From Oenanthe sinensis (Eukaryota > Streptophyta > Magnoliopsida > Apiales > Apiaceae), in assembly GCA_028671895.1 (NCBI GenBank), contig CM053796.1, positions 26,348,860 through 26,412,859 of the forward strand: a stretch of DNA of 64,000 nt. The letters are read 5' to 3'. Position 1 is the first letter of the stretch. Each line of letters starts with the position of its first letter. The translations under genes and the position numbers were made by a program. The notes beneath the pieces are model-generated. The model saw only the letters and a list, made by a program, of their open reading frames with translations. It did no database searches and was not told the origin of the DNA. This document shows positions 46,003 to 56,720 of the stretch, piece after piece.

Positions 46003-46115
46003 CTCTGTGTTCGTTTTATGTGTAAATTTGATCTCGAAGAAACTCTATGGCTCCTTCCTCTTCTTCGGTCCCCTCCACTTTTTCTCCTCATCTCCGTCCT
46101 CACTCCTTCACCCCT

Positions 46116-46360
46116 GTATGTTACTGCTTTCTCTCTATATATAGATCTACATGTGCATATGTTTTACGTTACGTTCGTGTTCCACTACAAATTATCTTAA
46201 CCTGTAAAATTTAATATCGTCGTAAAAAAAATCGGTAATTTTTTTTTAAATAACTTAATTTGTAGTAGTGTATAAGGTAATATAGGTTTGTATAAACAAA
46301 GATTTATGTATGCAAATATATATGAATTATGACTTGTGAGTGTTTTTGTTTTGATTACAG
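46116..46360 (+). other. Predicted 5'-UTR intron of the IRKI-like gene
   Basis: A donor GTATGT at 46,116 follows a pyrimidine-rich leader, and a TTTTGATTACAG acceptor ends at 46,360, three bases before the start codon. The intervening 245 bases are AT-rich as plant introns are. Prediction from splice motifs, not from transcript data. Confidence 0.55.
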
Positions 46361-46363
46361 ATT

Positions 46364-47776
46364 ATGGAGTGTGATAGAGAAGGAAACGAAGATGAAGAAT
46401 TTCAAGACCATACGGGTTCGATGAAATCGACACCTTTTGATCAATGTTCCAATATATACACCAAGGAGTTTGAAGGTGAGTATAAGCGTAAGACATCTCA
46501 CAGAAAAATGTCAAGTACAGACTCGGCCTCGAGTTCCATCGATGACGGTGGAGTGTCTTGCAATAAGTGCCGTCCAAGCAACCGTGACAAGAATATTTCT
46601 GTGGTTCCGTTAGACAATAATGGAATTAATAGACAATCTTTGGCTAGTCCGAATGGTGTTTTAAAGTCATTTTTTGGTTCTTTGGTTAAAAAAAGTCCGA
46701 GAATTTTGAATGAGGGAGCATCCACTGCGGCTCCGGTTACTAGTAGGGAGGAACAATGGAGGATTGTGGCGATGGAGCTTTCGAATAAACTTATAGAAGC
46801 TACTCAGAATCGGGAGGAAGCTGTGCAAGAAGCTTTAAAGCTAAAACGTTCCATGTCCGAGATTGAGAAAAAATTGAATAAGCTTGAAATTTATTGTCAT
46901 ACTTTGAGATCAGGGCTTGATGAGTGTAATAATGTGTCTGTGGCTTCAGTGTCGGTATCGCCACCGACAAATAAATCGATGGCGCATGAGAGTGTGGTGA
47001 TTGGTGACCAGGACAAGGTTGTGGATAATTTATTGGTATCGGTTTCTGAGGCAAGGTCAACGGTTAGGTTTTTGGCGAGGTCTTTGACACTGCAACTGCG
47101 TCGGATGGGGAGTAAAGTTTATGATCGAATTGCATTATCTCTTCAACCTTATGATATCAAGATTTCATTGTCTAGAAATCCAAAAGAGTTGATGACTTGT
47201 ATTGAGGCTTTGTTAAACAAGTCCTTTTTCGAAGATTTTGAGTCGATTGGGTTTCAGAAGGGTTCTGCAAATCCTATATTGAACCCAATTGATCGTTGTG
47301 AGGCGAATTTTTCCTTGTTTGGTCGGTTGCAGTGTTTGGAATGGGATGATGTATTGAACAAGGGGACTAAGCATTTCAGTGAAGAGTTTAGCAAGTTTTG
47401 TGATAGGAAAATGAGTGAAATTGTGGCAATGTTGGGGTGGAACCGTGCATGGCCCGAGCCACTTTTACAAGCCTTCTTTGGTGCCTCTAAAGCCGTGTGG
47501 TTGGTGCATCTTTTGGCTAATTCGGTGCACCCAAGCTTACCAATTTTCCGAGTAGATAAAGAAGCAAAGTTCGATTCGATTTATATGGAGGACATGGTCG
47601 GAGACAAGGCTCGGAGATTGGTTCCTGCTATGGTTCGAATCATGGTTGTGCCCGGCTTCTACGTTTATGGCAATGTGGTCAAGTGCAAGGTGCTTTGCAG
47701 GTATCGCAACAACACCAATATCATTGATAACATAGAAGAGAAGGGCTTTAGTTTAACCCCATCTCCTAAATCATAG
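46364..47776 (+). CDS. IRKI: IRK-interacting-protein-like (DUF641 / GIL1 family)
   Basis: A 470-residue protein in one exon. Family members are plant-specific; GIL1 itself affects gravitropism in light, and IRKI was named for interaction with the receptor-like kinase IRK in Arabidopsis. Visible parts: a polar, serine-rich N-terminus (1-125); a charged helix (about 128-190) with EEQWRIVAMELSNKLIEAT, the DUF641-like coiled coil; and a conserved C-terminal domain (about 216-455) with VSEARSTVRFLARSL, WPEPLLQAFFGASKAVWLVH and, near the end, FYVYGNVVKCKVLCRYR. No signal peptide or membrane segment is seen. The start is the first ATG after a likely 5'-UTR splice acceptor. The frame is intact and unlike anything around it. 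It is the only clear host gene here. Family very likely; the exact orthologue (IRKI or a paralogue) is inferred from the C-terminus. Confidence 0.9.
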   Translation: MECDREGNEDEEFQDHTGSMKSTPFDQCSNIYTKEFEGEYKRKTSHRKMSSTDSASSSIDDGGVSCNKCRPSNRDKNISVVPLDNNGINRQSLASPNGVLKSFFGSLVKKSPRILNEGASTAAPVTSREEQWRIVAMELSNKLIEATQNREEAVQEALKLKRSMSEIEKKLNKLEIYCHTLRSGLDECNNVSVASVSVSPPTNKSMAHESVVIGDQDKVVDNLLVSVSEARSTVRFLARSLTLQLRRMGSKVYDRIALSLQPYDIKISLSRNPKELMTCIEALLNKSFFEDFESIGFQKGSANPILNPIDRCEANFSLFGRLQCLEWDDVLNKGTKHFSEEFSKFCDRKMSEIVAMLGWNRAWPEPLLQAFFGASKAVWLVHLLANSVHPSLPIFRVDKEAKFDSIYMEDMVGDKARRLVPAMVRIMVVPGFYVYGNVVKCKVLCRYRNNTNIIDNIEEKGFSLTPSPKS

Positions 47777-48589
47777 TTATATATTGCAAGCTTTACTTAA
47801 GTATTTCTCATTTAGAATAGAATCGATTCCATATCCTCTTATACTAAAAAGACAAATATGTAAAGTACCATAAAAATGTCTTTTTAAGTTGTCTTTATCG
47901 ATCTTTATATTATAAATCTCGACGTTATTGAGAAATTTGTAAAATATTGACTTTTGGTTATTTGAATTGGTTGGTGAAGATCTGATATTTTGAGTTCTTG
48001 TTGAAGATAGATTTTTGTTCATATAGGAAAGAGACAAGATTGTTCATGGAATCTCATGATATTGGAGTTTGGATTATGTGTTTTCTTGCCTATATGAAAG
48101 AAGATTTGAATGTGTCCGTGTATGTATTGTTGATAATTTTTTTGTTTGTATTACTTACTGTACTGTATTGCTTTCTTTCTGCAATTACCAGTGTTTTGTT
48201 GGATTGTGAGGGACATGGGTTCTTTGGTATGGGAGTTACCATTGAAAGCTGCGTGTCATTTGCGTGTAAACATCTGTTTAGATTAGTGGCTCGTGCTGTT
48301 TTTCTTGGCTATGATCAACCAATTCATTAATATTTTACTAATTCAAATGGGAATCGCAGATGCTAAAACCATCCTGACTTTCCCGATGACACTGTATATT
48401 TTTATTAGAGTAATGCTACCAATCCCAAATTTATTCTCAAATATCCCCGGTGTGTTCTGGTTCGCTCTAACTGCTCTAACTTAATTAGTAATAACCTCTT
48501 ACATTCACATAAATTTAACTAATCTAAACAAAAAAATTACATAACATATAAAATAATGATAAAACAAAAAAATTACATAACATACAAAA
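47777..48589. other. 3' flank of the IRKI-like gene
   Basis: Contains the 3' untranslated region and AT-rich flank. The small frames at 47,998-48,330 and 48,293-48,484 are hydrophobic but show no recognisable motif and are not called. No firm polyadenylation site could be picked. Confidence 0.45.
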
Positions 48590-48662
48590 AATATAGAACA
48601 CAAAATTTCATAACACTATTCAGTATTAGTGTTCTGTAATTTGTGTTCTATATTTTTTTATA
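48590..48662. repeat. Short perfect-like hairpin
   Basis: AAAAAATATAGAACACAAA is followed after about 30 bases by TTTGTGTTCTATATTTTTT; the inner parts (CATAACACTA and TAGTGTTCTG) pair as well. It may be a tiny MITE or a hairpin; it lies just left of the Stowaway-like element. Confidence 0.6.
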
Positions 48663-48707
48663 TATTATATATTTTTTTTACTTGTTTTGCAATTATTTTT
48701 GGTATTC

Positions 48708-48967
48708 TACTCTCTCCGTCTCAAATTAACTGTCACATTTGACTTTTTGGTGATCAATTTGACTCAATTTTAACTGAGAATTAAAAATTATTCTTTTATA
48801 TTTTTAAAAAACTGAAAAATACATTTTAAAATAAATTAAAGATACTTTTCAATGATATACTTTTATAATTTTTTTCATTTATATATTATATGTAATTTTC
48901 AGTCAGGCTTGAGTAAATTTGACTCTTCAAAAATCCAAGAAGACAGTTAATTTGGGACGAGAGAGTA
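48708..48967. mobile_element. Stowaway-like MITE
   Basis: Terminal inverted repeats CTCTCTCCGTCTCAAATTAA and, inverted at the right end, TTAATTTGGGACGAGAGAG enclose about 260 bases without coding capacity, flanked by the dinucleotide TA on both sides. Terminal wording and TA duplication fit the Stowaway group mobilised by mariner-type transposases. Confidence 0.85.
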
Positions 48968-49435
48968 TGATTTTTTATATATTCTGTTGTCTTTTATAGT
49001 TATTTGTTAATCAAATTTTTATAAAATAAAAATTGGTTGCTCAGTTCCTCAAATAAGGAGTTTTTCGCTGAGTTTTACCAATATATATAATACATCATCT
49101 GTTTAGTTTAGGGGGGAAAGTTATATAGTACGATAAAAATTTAAAGAGATTATTGATACTTTCTTACTCTAAACGCATGACTACTCATTTGAATTAATTT
49201 GAGATATTCAATTTCAAGTTTTAATTATTTAAAATTTATTCGAATTGCATAGCTCTAGCCACTATTTTCTTCGAAATTTTAATTGCATAATATTTGCATT
49301 CCTTCTTCTCCCACATTCAGATGGATATTACTACTATTTTAACGATGCATAATTTTTTCTAAATTTAATTGTAATTTTGCGAGATTTTTATATAATCAGG
49401 TATATCTCGATTAAGCTCCGAAAAAAGTAAGATAT
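48968..49435. other. AT-rich intergenic DNA
   Basis: No gene and no clear repeat seen. Confidence 0.5.
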
Positions 49436-49443
49436 ACTCAAAT

Positions 49444-49950
49444 TAGGGATGGTAATTGGCTCGAGTTTGTCAAAATCTAAATCCAAATTCAAACCCGAAA
49501 ATTTTATCCAAATCAAGACCAGAACCCGAAAAATCCCGAAATTTAAAACCCGAACCTGATCGGACGGATTTCGGATCGGATTCGGATTTACCCGAAACCC
49601 GAAATTCACACCCGAAAATCCGAAAACCCGAACCTGAAACCGAAATATGAAAATCAAGTAAAAAATATTGTTTTTGCTAAATAATGTATAATATATATAT
49701 TTATATAATATTACATAAATTTATATTATATTATATTATATATACTTATAAAATTATATATATATATATAAACAATTCATATATTATAATAATATATATA
49801 TATATATATATATATTATACGAGGTCTTTTTCGGATTCGGATCGGATAAGATTTGGATTGGTATACCTCAAATTCAAATCTAAATTCAAAAAATCAGGTT
49901 CGATAAATTCAAAATTTCTGGTTTCGGATCGGATTCTTTTGTTATCCCTG
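49444..49950. mobile_element. hAT-like MITE with CCCGAA arrays
   Basis: A 507-bp unit with short terminal inverted repeats (TAGGGAT and ATCCCTG) and an 8-bp flanking duplication with one mismatch (ACTCAAAT at 49,436-49,443, ACTCGAAT at 49,951-49,958). The left part is filled with ACCCGAAA-type words, and the right part carries the inverse TTCGGAT words. The centre is A/T microsatellite (49,690-49,820). No coding capacity; the short frames are by-products. Eight-base duplications are typical of hAT elements. Confidence 0.65.
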
Positions 49951-49958
49951 ACTCGAAT

Positions 49959-50542
49959 AGACTCCCGCTTGCTAGTGTATCATGAATGATAACGAATCAA
50001 ATCCTTTCTAGTAGCCGGAAATACTATACAAATTTCTGGTTAAATTTGCTAGAAAGAAGATGAGTGTTTATGTTGAAAGAAGATGAGTGTTTATGTTGAG
50101 GTTAAAATTATAACTGTCCCAGTTGAATTGTCAATTCATTGTATAATCACGGGCATTGTCTATTTTATCTTTAACGGTTAATTTGTTTGTATCTCTAAAA
50201 TCACGTGATGCAATTCCAAAGTTGAATCATTATAAATTTTGTAAATTTTAAATTTTAAAATATCATAATAGTTTAAAACACATTATATAAATTAAACCAA
50301 TGTCATTTAAAATCTATTAATTAAGTTAAATTTCATATTTACACTCCCAATCTAAAATATTTAGAAAACTTTTTTTGTCAGTGAAACTATCCGTTTCATA
50401 TGTTTCTTATGTTTTATTTTTTAAATATAAGAATTGTAAAAGGAACAATTCATTAATATGCAGATTTTTTTCTAGCTAATTTGTTTAATTTTATAGATAA
50501 TAAAAAAGATGGAGACTAGTTCCATCCCGCCTCCAAAGGAGG
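49959..50542. other. Intergenic DNA
   Basis: No gene seen. AGAAGATGAGTGTTTATGTTGA is directly duplicated at about 50,055 and 50,078. The remainder is AT-rich. Confidence 0.5.
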
Positions 50543-50550
50543 GGTATAAG

Positions 50551-51108
50551 TAGGGTCGAGTATTCGGTCGGTCTGATCTAGAATCGGACTGAACCGAATA
50601 GACCGAGAACCGAATAGTCAATATTTTTTAAACCGAACCGAATTGAAATTTTATTATGGGCCGGACCGGACCGTTTCGGTCTGTTCGGTTCGGTCCATAT
50701 TTTTTTAAAGAAAAAATTGAAAATTAAATAAAGTGAATTTTTAAGGGAATATGAATACAAATATATAAATAAAACCAAATAGATTCATATTTAGGCCAAA
50801 TAATAAATCAATAATACAACAATTAATGCAAAATTGCATTTATAGAACATATATTTTATAAATATATATTAATAAAAATATATCATATATATAATAAAAA
50901 TAAATAATATATAATTCGGTCTATTCGGTCTGGACTGAATTTTTTTATCAAGGACCGAACCGAACTTTAATTCGGTCTAGATTGAAAAACCAAATAGACC
51001 GAAATTTCAAAAAAATAGAACCGAACCACATCGAATCGAACCGAATTGAACATAAATTATAGTATTTGGTTCGATTTTTCGATTCCGGTTCGGTTTTACT
51101 CATCCATA
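50551..51108. mobile_element. hAT-like MITE with CCGAAC arrays
   Basis: A 558-bp unit flanked by GGTATAAG (50,543-50,550) and GATATAAG (51,109-51,116), an 8-bp duplication with one mismatch. Ends: TAGGGTCGAGTATTCGG and, inverted, TATGGATGAGTAAAACCG. Both flanks are dense in CCGAAC/GTTCGG words in both orientations, and the centre is A/T-rich. It resembles the neighbour at 49,444-49,950 in plan but not in words. Confidence 0.65.
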
Positions 51109-51116
51109 GATATAAG

Positions 51117-51379
51117 TATATCAACGAAACAAGTTCAAAACCAACATTGTTCAACAAGTTTTAAGATTAACTAGTAAACATACAAGTTAATCAGACTCAT
51201 CAGAAGAATTCAAGAATCCTTGGGCAACCTCTTGCACTTTGCCACATGTCAGTGACCAAAGCGTTCATTTTTAACGCTAGGCAATCCAACAACAATTGCC
51301 CTTCCGGCCTCATGTGGAGCTACGTATACCGAGGAACATTGATTGTCTTAATCTGAGTCTTCATTTGAGCCTTCCTAAG
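51117..51379. other. Intergenic DNA next to the DUF4283 relic
   Basis: No gene recognised; it may hold the decayed 3' end of the minus-strand relic that follows. Confidence 0.4.
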
Positions 51380-52642
51380 TTGACATCACACGCTTGTCGT
51401 CTGCCTTGTTCATGTTTCTAGCTTGGTCCTGGTCCTTGTCCATCACATGAGTGGTGACTTCCCGCACAGAATCAGAATTGGCCATATTCTTGTCTTTGCC
51501 CTTGTTTTTATGTCTCACTTGAGTAGTAATCACCTGCACAGAATCAAATTTATCAATATTGGATGGGTGCACCTACAATTCCTTTTGATTGGCCAGTCTT
51601 GGGGATGTGCACATGCGTTGATAAACCATAGTCTTGTCACTCTTGTCGTCTGGTATATTGTCTGATTGAGAGGTATCACTTGAAGAAACATACTTAGCAC
51701 TCTGTTTGGCAATGAGATGCATATCTGTTAGCATAGGGTAGAGCTCATTACCAGGCTTACATTTGAAAGACAGACACATAGGGCATAACCCATCCTTAGT
51801 GATGTATCGAACTAGGATTTGAACTAGAAATCAGGTAGATTTACCTGACATAGGGACAAAAACAATTCAGGGTTTGGCATTAAGAGTTGCAATTTCAACA
51901 AACACATAAGCTTCCGAGGCAGGATCTAGATTCTGTAGATGATTCCAGGTGTGTTCAGTAAAGGCAAGGGGTGTTCCAACCGCATTACTAATGGCATAAA
52001 TGCCATCAAGAGTCCAATAGGTAAATGGAACATTGACAAGACAAATCCAAACACTCTGAGTTCCATCAGGTTGCATACTATGAAAATGTTCCATCCAAGG
52101 GTTTAGATGCAGTTTAATCGAACCAACAGAGAAAGGACTATAATGTAAAGCTCTCTTATAAGACTCAAAGTTATCAAACCTCATAACGAAATAACCAACA
52201 AAATGCTTAGAAACATTAATTAAACCAGCATAAACATATTTATCAAGCAATAATTTTATAACCTCTTCGTTATATAGACCAACATGACTCTCAAAGGAGC
52301 ATATGCAACAATTCTTTCAAAGTTTTTGAGCATTAACAAAGATAGCGGTTTAAGACAAATAATACCATTAGACTTGAAAATGGCATTACCTTGGTGTTGA
52401 GTTGGGTTCGTACAACTAACAAGATTAATGTCCAAAACATGTAAATCTTTAGGTAAGGAGTTTGAGTAAACCTGTCCTGATGACTTAGCTTGCTCTATGG
52501 GTATAGAAGCTTGAATTTTGGATCCGAACTCTTTGGTCTGAGCTAACTGTGGAGAAGATCCAGTACCATTCAAGTGAGGGGTGTGATTGTCACGAGTCTT
52601 CGAGAGATCCGAGCTAGAGGAATAAAAGGAGATGATGGACAT
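51380..52642 (-). pseudogene. DUF4283-type protein relic (LINE ORF1-like or derived host gene)
   Basis: Minus-strand frames: 52,642-52,256 (polar N-terminus, start MSIISFYSSSSD), 52,250-51,867 (domain with FDNFESYKRAL, LNPWMEHF, VWICLVNVPFTYW and AYVFVEI) and a lysine and aspartate-rich tail to about 51,380 with CPMCLSFKC near 51,780. VW.. followed by P..YW and a terminal VEI is the pattern of DUF4283, the domain found in the first ORF of plant L1 LINEs and in some host proteins. A frameshift near 52,260 and stops between the parts make it a pseudogene, unless introns were missed. No LINE reverse transcriptase is seen nearby. Confidence 0.55.
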
Positions 52643-53657
52643 TGTTTAGAAATAGTGGTAATCACTGGAAAGTAAAGCTTGAGAAAGCGTAGCAGTGGCG
52701 AAATTAGGGTAAGAAATGAAAAAGGGGGAAATAGAAAAGAGAAAAGGAGAGAGGAGAGAGAAAACACGTGAGTCGACTCTCATCTAATTCTCTTTTTTTT
52801 GTTATTTAATATGTAGACTTTTAAATTTTCCATAAAATTTAGAACCACTAAATTTTATTGGGGAATAAGAAAGCTGTCGGAGAAGGTGACCGAAAAAGAG
52901 AAGGTCATTGGAGTCAGGGGAGAGGACAAAATAAATTAAAGGGGGGTGAGGGGAGTAAACATTAAACAGTGGGGTGTGTGTGGGTAGATGAGGTCGGTGA
53001 CCGGAGAAGCGATTAATAAAGTGTAGAAGAGGAAGAGATTGAAGATTGTTTTTGTATTTTCTGCCATGGTCGTGTTAATGGCGACTGTGCATAGGAGAGA
53101 GAAAAATATGTATGTATAATGTGTGTAATTGAATATGTGGTTAAAATTATATAAAATTTAAATAAATGACGTAGTTTATAGTTTCTATTATAATTTTGGT
53201 TTGAGAAATGACCAAAAATACTACTTTTTAAAATTTTTTTACGATTTTTTTATTTTCTGATTTTTTTTTGCAAAAATACGGTTTGCAAGCAAAAGCAACC
53301 GGATGCAACTTATTTTTCTGAAAAATAATTGAAGTTGTTTTTGGTTGCATTTATGGTTGCATTTTGATATTAACCGTGCAACTTGCTAATCAACGTATTA
53401 TGCAACCAAAAAATAATTAGTTTTACTAAATTTTAAAGTTACATTTGTGGTTGATTTCGATTGATTGTAGTCACAAATATGGTTGCAAAGTTGCAAATCG
53501 TATTTTTGCTAAAAAAATATAAAAATCGTATTTTTCAAAAAAATAATAAAAAATCATATTTTTGCAAAATATTTTTTAAAAAGTTTATATTTTTGCAAAA
53601 AAACAATTATCCTTAGGTATTTTTGAAAAAACTTTTTGGTTTCTATTTGATCATTTG
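52643..53657. other. Intergenic DNA with GGTTGCA words
   Basis: No gene seen. 52,720-53,110 is purine-rich (GAGAGAG, GGGGTGAG). From about 53,280 to 53,490 words of the type GGTTGCA and TGCAACC recur in both orientations, suggesting a decayed inverted-repeat element. A-rich runs follow. Confidence 0.45.
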
Positions 53658-53667
53658 CATATATATA

Positions 53668-53703
<36 letters not shown>

Positions 53704-53754
53704 TGTATATATGTATGTATATATATATATATATGTATATATGTATACATGTAT
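53658..53754. repeat. (TA)n / (TATG)n microsatellite
   Basis: Alternating AT runs and about eight ATGT units. It directly abuts the left end of the family E LTR. The open frame across it is a repeat artefact. Confidence 0.92.
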
Positions 53755-54547
53755 TGTTAGGAATATATTCATTTGATGATGTACAAAATACTAGAACATG
53801 GTTTATCATAGTTTAACATAGTTTATTAGTAATAAGTCTTTCTAATCTCTGTAATTTTATAATCAGAGTCTAGATAGTCAACATTCTTGTACTTAGAAGA
53901 TTTTCTGTAGAAAGTGAAACCAGAGTCAAGATGAAGATCAGAGTCTGGGAGGTGATCAGAGTCTATAGACTATCGGAGTCTACAATATGTCAGAGTCTAC
54001 AAATTATCAGAGTCTATAGTCTATCAGAGTCTATAGTCTGACAGAGTCTGAAGATTTTAGAGTCTATAAAGTTGAAGCTAAATTTGGAAGATGATTATAG
54101 GAATGAGAAGTCTTCGAAGATAAAGACAAATATATTGCAGATATGCTATAGGAAGGAAATAGAATTTTAGAAGGAAACTATCAACTAATAATTAGGAATT
54201 ATATTCCTATTGTAATTTGATTTTCTGTTATTAGTTGATAGGCAGCTCTCTATATAAATACTCTATGTAACCTAATTGTAGTTGTCGAAGTTGAAGATAT
54301 AAAGTTTTGTGAGAGCATAGAAATAAAGAGAGTTGTTGTGAAAATACAGAGAAGCTGCTAGGGTTTATGTACATCCTAGGAGAGTTTGTATTTACTCATC
54401 AATAATACAAACATTATTTATTCATATCTTTGTGTTTGATCTTTGTTATTAATTTGAAGCTTTAATTCTTATTGAGTTGATTTTTAATCAGGCAGAAAAA
54501 GAACACAAGTATTCAACCCCCCTTCTACTTGTGTAACTGAGAAAACA
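53755..54547 (+). repeat. 5' LTR of copia family E
   Basis: A 793-bp sequence starting TGTTAGGAAT and ending GAAAACA before a primer site. It contains a short-word array (53,935-54,060), a TATATAAATA box at 54,251-54,260 and the C-rich AACCCCCCTTCTAC run near the end. No second LTR is in the window. Confidence 0.8.
53935..54060 (+). repeat. Word array in the family E LTR
   Basis: About eight degenerate units of ATCAGAGTCTATAGTCT, roughly 19 bases each, lying upstream of the TATA box, as in families A and C but with different wording. Confidence 0.8.
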
Positions 54548-54549
54548 AT

Positions 54550-54562
54550 TGGTATCAGAGCC
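54550..54562 (+). other. Primer-binding site of family E
   Basis: TGGTATCAGAGCC, complementary to the initiator methionine tRNA 3' end, two bases after the LTR. Confidence 0.9.
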
Positions 54563-54584
54563 TAACGTTTAAAATCGATCAAAG

Positions 54585-55182
54585 ATGTCTGGAAACAAAG
54601 ATGACAATTATAAGATTTCTATGCTTAAAAGAAACGAGTATACCGACTGGAAGGTTAAGATGTTGCACCATCTGGAACTATCTTGACAGGATTCGTGAAG
54701 GACCTTATGTGCCCTCAAGGCTTGTTCCTCAAACCACTGAAGATGGAAAAACAGTTGAAGAGCACTTTGTTAAAAAACTAAAGGCTGAGTGGACAAAGGA
54801 GGACAAGGAGAATGTCCTAAATGAGGCCAAAGTCAAAAACATTCTCTTTAACAGTTTGGATTCTGTTCTTACTAACTGTGTTATATCATGCAAAACTGCT
54901 AAAGAGATGTGGAAAAAACTTTAAGTGCACTGTGAAGGGACTAAAGATGTCAAGAAGAATGATAGATCTCTGTTAATTCAGGAGTATGAGTACTTTGAGG
55001 CAAAATCTGGGAAATCTATTACTGAAATGTATGATAGATTCACAAAACTCCTGAATGAGATGGTTATACTTGGTAAGGTTTATGATTCTGAAGATACAAA
55101 TACCAAGTTTCTGAGAGCACTTCCTGAAGAGTGGGACAAAAAAACTACAACCATAACGGAAGCTAGAGATTTGGATATATAA
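54585..55182 (+). pseudogene. gag of copia family E, truncated
   Basis: Start at 54,585 (MSGNKDDNYKISMLKRNEY), typical of a copia gag N-terminus with the YTDWKVKML motif. A frameshift lies near 54,680 and an in-frame stop at 54,922-54,924. A UBN2-like part follows (KSITEMYDRFTKLLNEM, FLRALPEEW, about 55,010-55,140). The sequence loses similarity at 55,182; no zinc knuckle or pol follows. Normal copia gags are followed by protease, so most of the element is missing. Confidence 0.85.
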
Positions 55183-55904
55183 TTAACTTGCTTCGCATAC
55201 TTGAATTTATGCTTCATCTCTTCAATCTCTCTAGGCTTGGAAACCCCAAGGCAAGGCTATAAGACTAAGGACAGGCTATCATAAATCAATGTAGTGGGAT
55301 CTATCACAATTTTCTTAAGAACTTGGTTGATTTCATTAGCCTCCACATTCAAAACCAAAGAGCTGGCAACAAAGAGAATATGCCATGTATATAGATTGCC
55401 ATTGCATAATTGTGCATCAATAGCTTATCATGATGATAGCAGTGACAAATACAAGTGAGAAAAGGCCTACATCACGATCAAACAACCACAACGCAAGGCT
55501 AAATTTTTTTAAGACAAGACTTGACAGTACATTAGAAGATATGAATAGCTCAAGAGGAAGATGAAGCTAAAGATATCCAAATACTTGAAGAAGAAACTGT
55601 TAGCAAAACTCCACAAGTATCTGAAGAAGAATCAGACTCAAAAGCCCTTTAAAGTAAGGAGAATGGTCATTTTTTTGGCTCTGGGAAAATTGGCACGTGC
55701 TTATTTTATTACACTATGCTCTCGGTTCCTATAGGTTGTAAGTGTGTTCCCCCCAATATTTTGTTTATCTACACGTAAAATGTATATATGTGTCTATATT
55801 ATTTGAAATTGCAGGCATTGTTGCATGTTTTAATAATATACAGTAGCTTGCTAGGTGAAGACATCCAGTGGTAATACACCGAATTACAGGAGTACATAAG
55901 TCAC
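55183..55904. other. Unassigned sequence between E and C with a coding-like minus-strand stretch
   Basis: On the minus strand, about 55,375-55,205 reads as a plausible protein fragment (SSLVLNVEANEINQVLKKIV, one stop, then VSKPREIEEMKHKF). I do not recognise it. The remainder (55,400-55,904) is non-coding. It is the target region of element C on its left side. Confidence 0.35.
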
Positions 55905-56264
55905 TGTTGGTCCCTGATATTGTAGAAGGGGGGTTGAATACAATATCTGAAAATTAACCGCGGAATAATTAGGATTAAAAATATTATTTTAATTTCTCTC
56001 GAAATATTAATTATAATGAAATACTGTTCAAGTGAAAGATATAATTTTAACTTGATTAGTATTACACAATTAATATGAAGATTAGATTCTATAACTGATA
56101 TAAAAATCTAGAACGAATTCGACATGAAGTGTTCGAGTTTAATCAATTATATTCAAACTTGCACAGAAATCTGTGAATATTACAATGCAGACAAATTTCT
56201 GAATTTGAACTGATTTTCTTAACTCTTAACAAGTTGAACACTAACAAATGAAGCAAGCACCTCA

Positions 56265-56272
56265 TATTTATA
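56265..56272 (-). promoter_or_regulatory. TATA box of the C LTR
   Basis: TATAAATA on the minus strand, directly downstream (in transcription direction) of the LTR word array, as in families A and E. Confidence 0.5.
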
Positions 56273-56284
56273 GAGGTTGGAAAA

Positions 56285-56720
56285 AGGCTGGTATGACCTT
56301 TTTCCATATGACTTAATTTCAAGAAAATAAGTCTGTATGACTTATTTTAACACTTGTATGACTTACAAAAGACTGGGCATGACTTATTTTGGTCGGTATG
56401 ACTTATTTTTCTAATTAAAAAATCGGTATGACTTTTTAATTAAATAAAAAATCAATCCAGTATGACCTTTTGAGCATTTGAAATCTCGGTATGACTTATT
56501 ATATATATATATATAGTTCGGTATGACTTATTAACAAGTCCTTCGGTATGACTTATTAATAAGTCATACTAACTGATTATATATATATATATATATACAC
56601 AATTCGGTATGACTTATGCTAACATGCTCGGTATGACTTATATATATATATATATATATATAAAGAATTTCGGTATGACTTATTGATAAGTCATACTAGC
56701 AGTTTATATATATCTATATA
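56285..56720. repeat. Palindromic word array in the C LTR
   Basis: Many copies of CGGTATGACTTATT, several directly followed by the inverse AATAAGTCATAC so that they form perfect palindromes (about 56,545-56,570 and 56,670-56,695). AT microsatellites separate some units. The same word fills the pol-ORF3 spacer at 61,615-61,930. Confidence 0.88.

Noticed and set aside
47998..48484. Hydrophobic frames downstream of the host gene as a small membrane protein
   Set aside because: No start context, motif or splice support; they lie in the 3' flank.
49684..49989. 101-codon frame rich in Ile and Tyr
   Set aside because: Product of the A/T microsatellite centre of a hAT-like MITE.
53554..53772. 72-codon minus-strand frame rich in Tyr, Ile and Thr
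   Set aside because: It translates the TA/TATG microsatellite.
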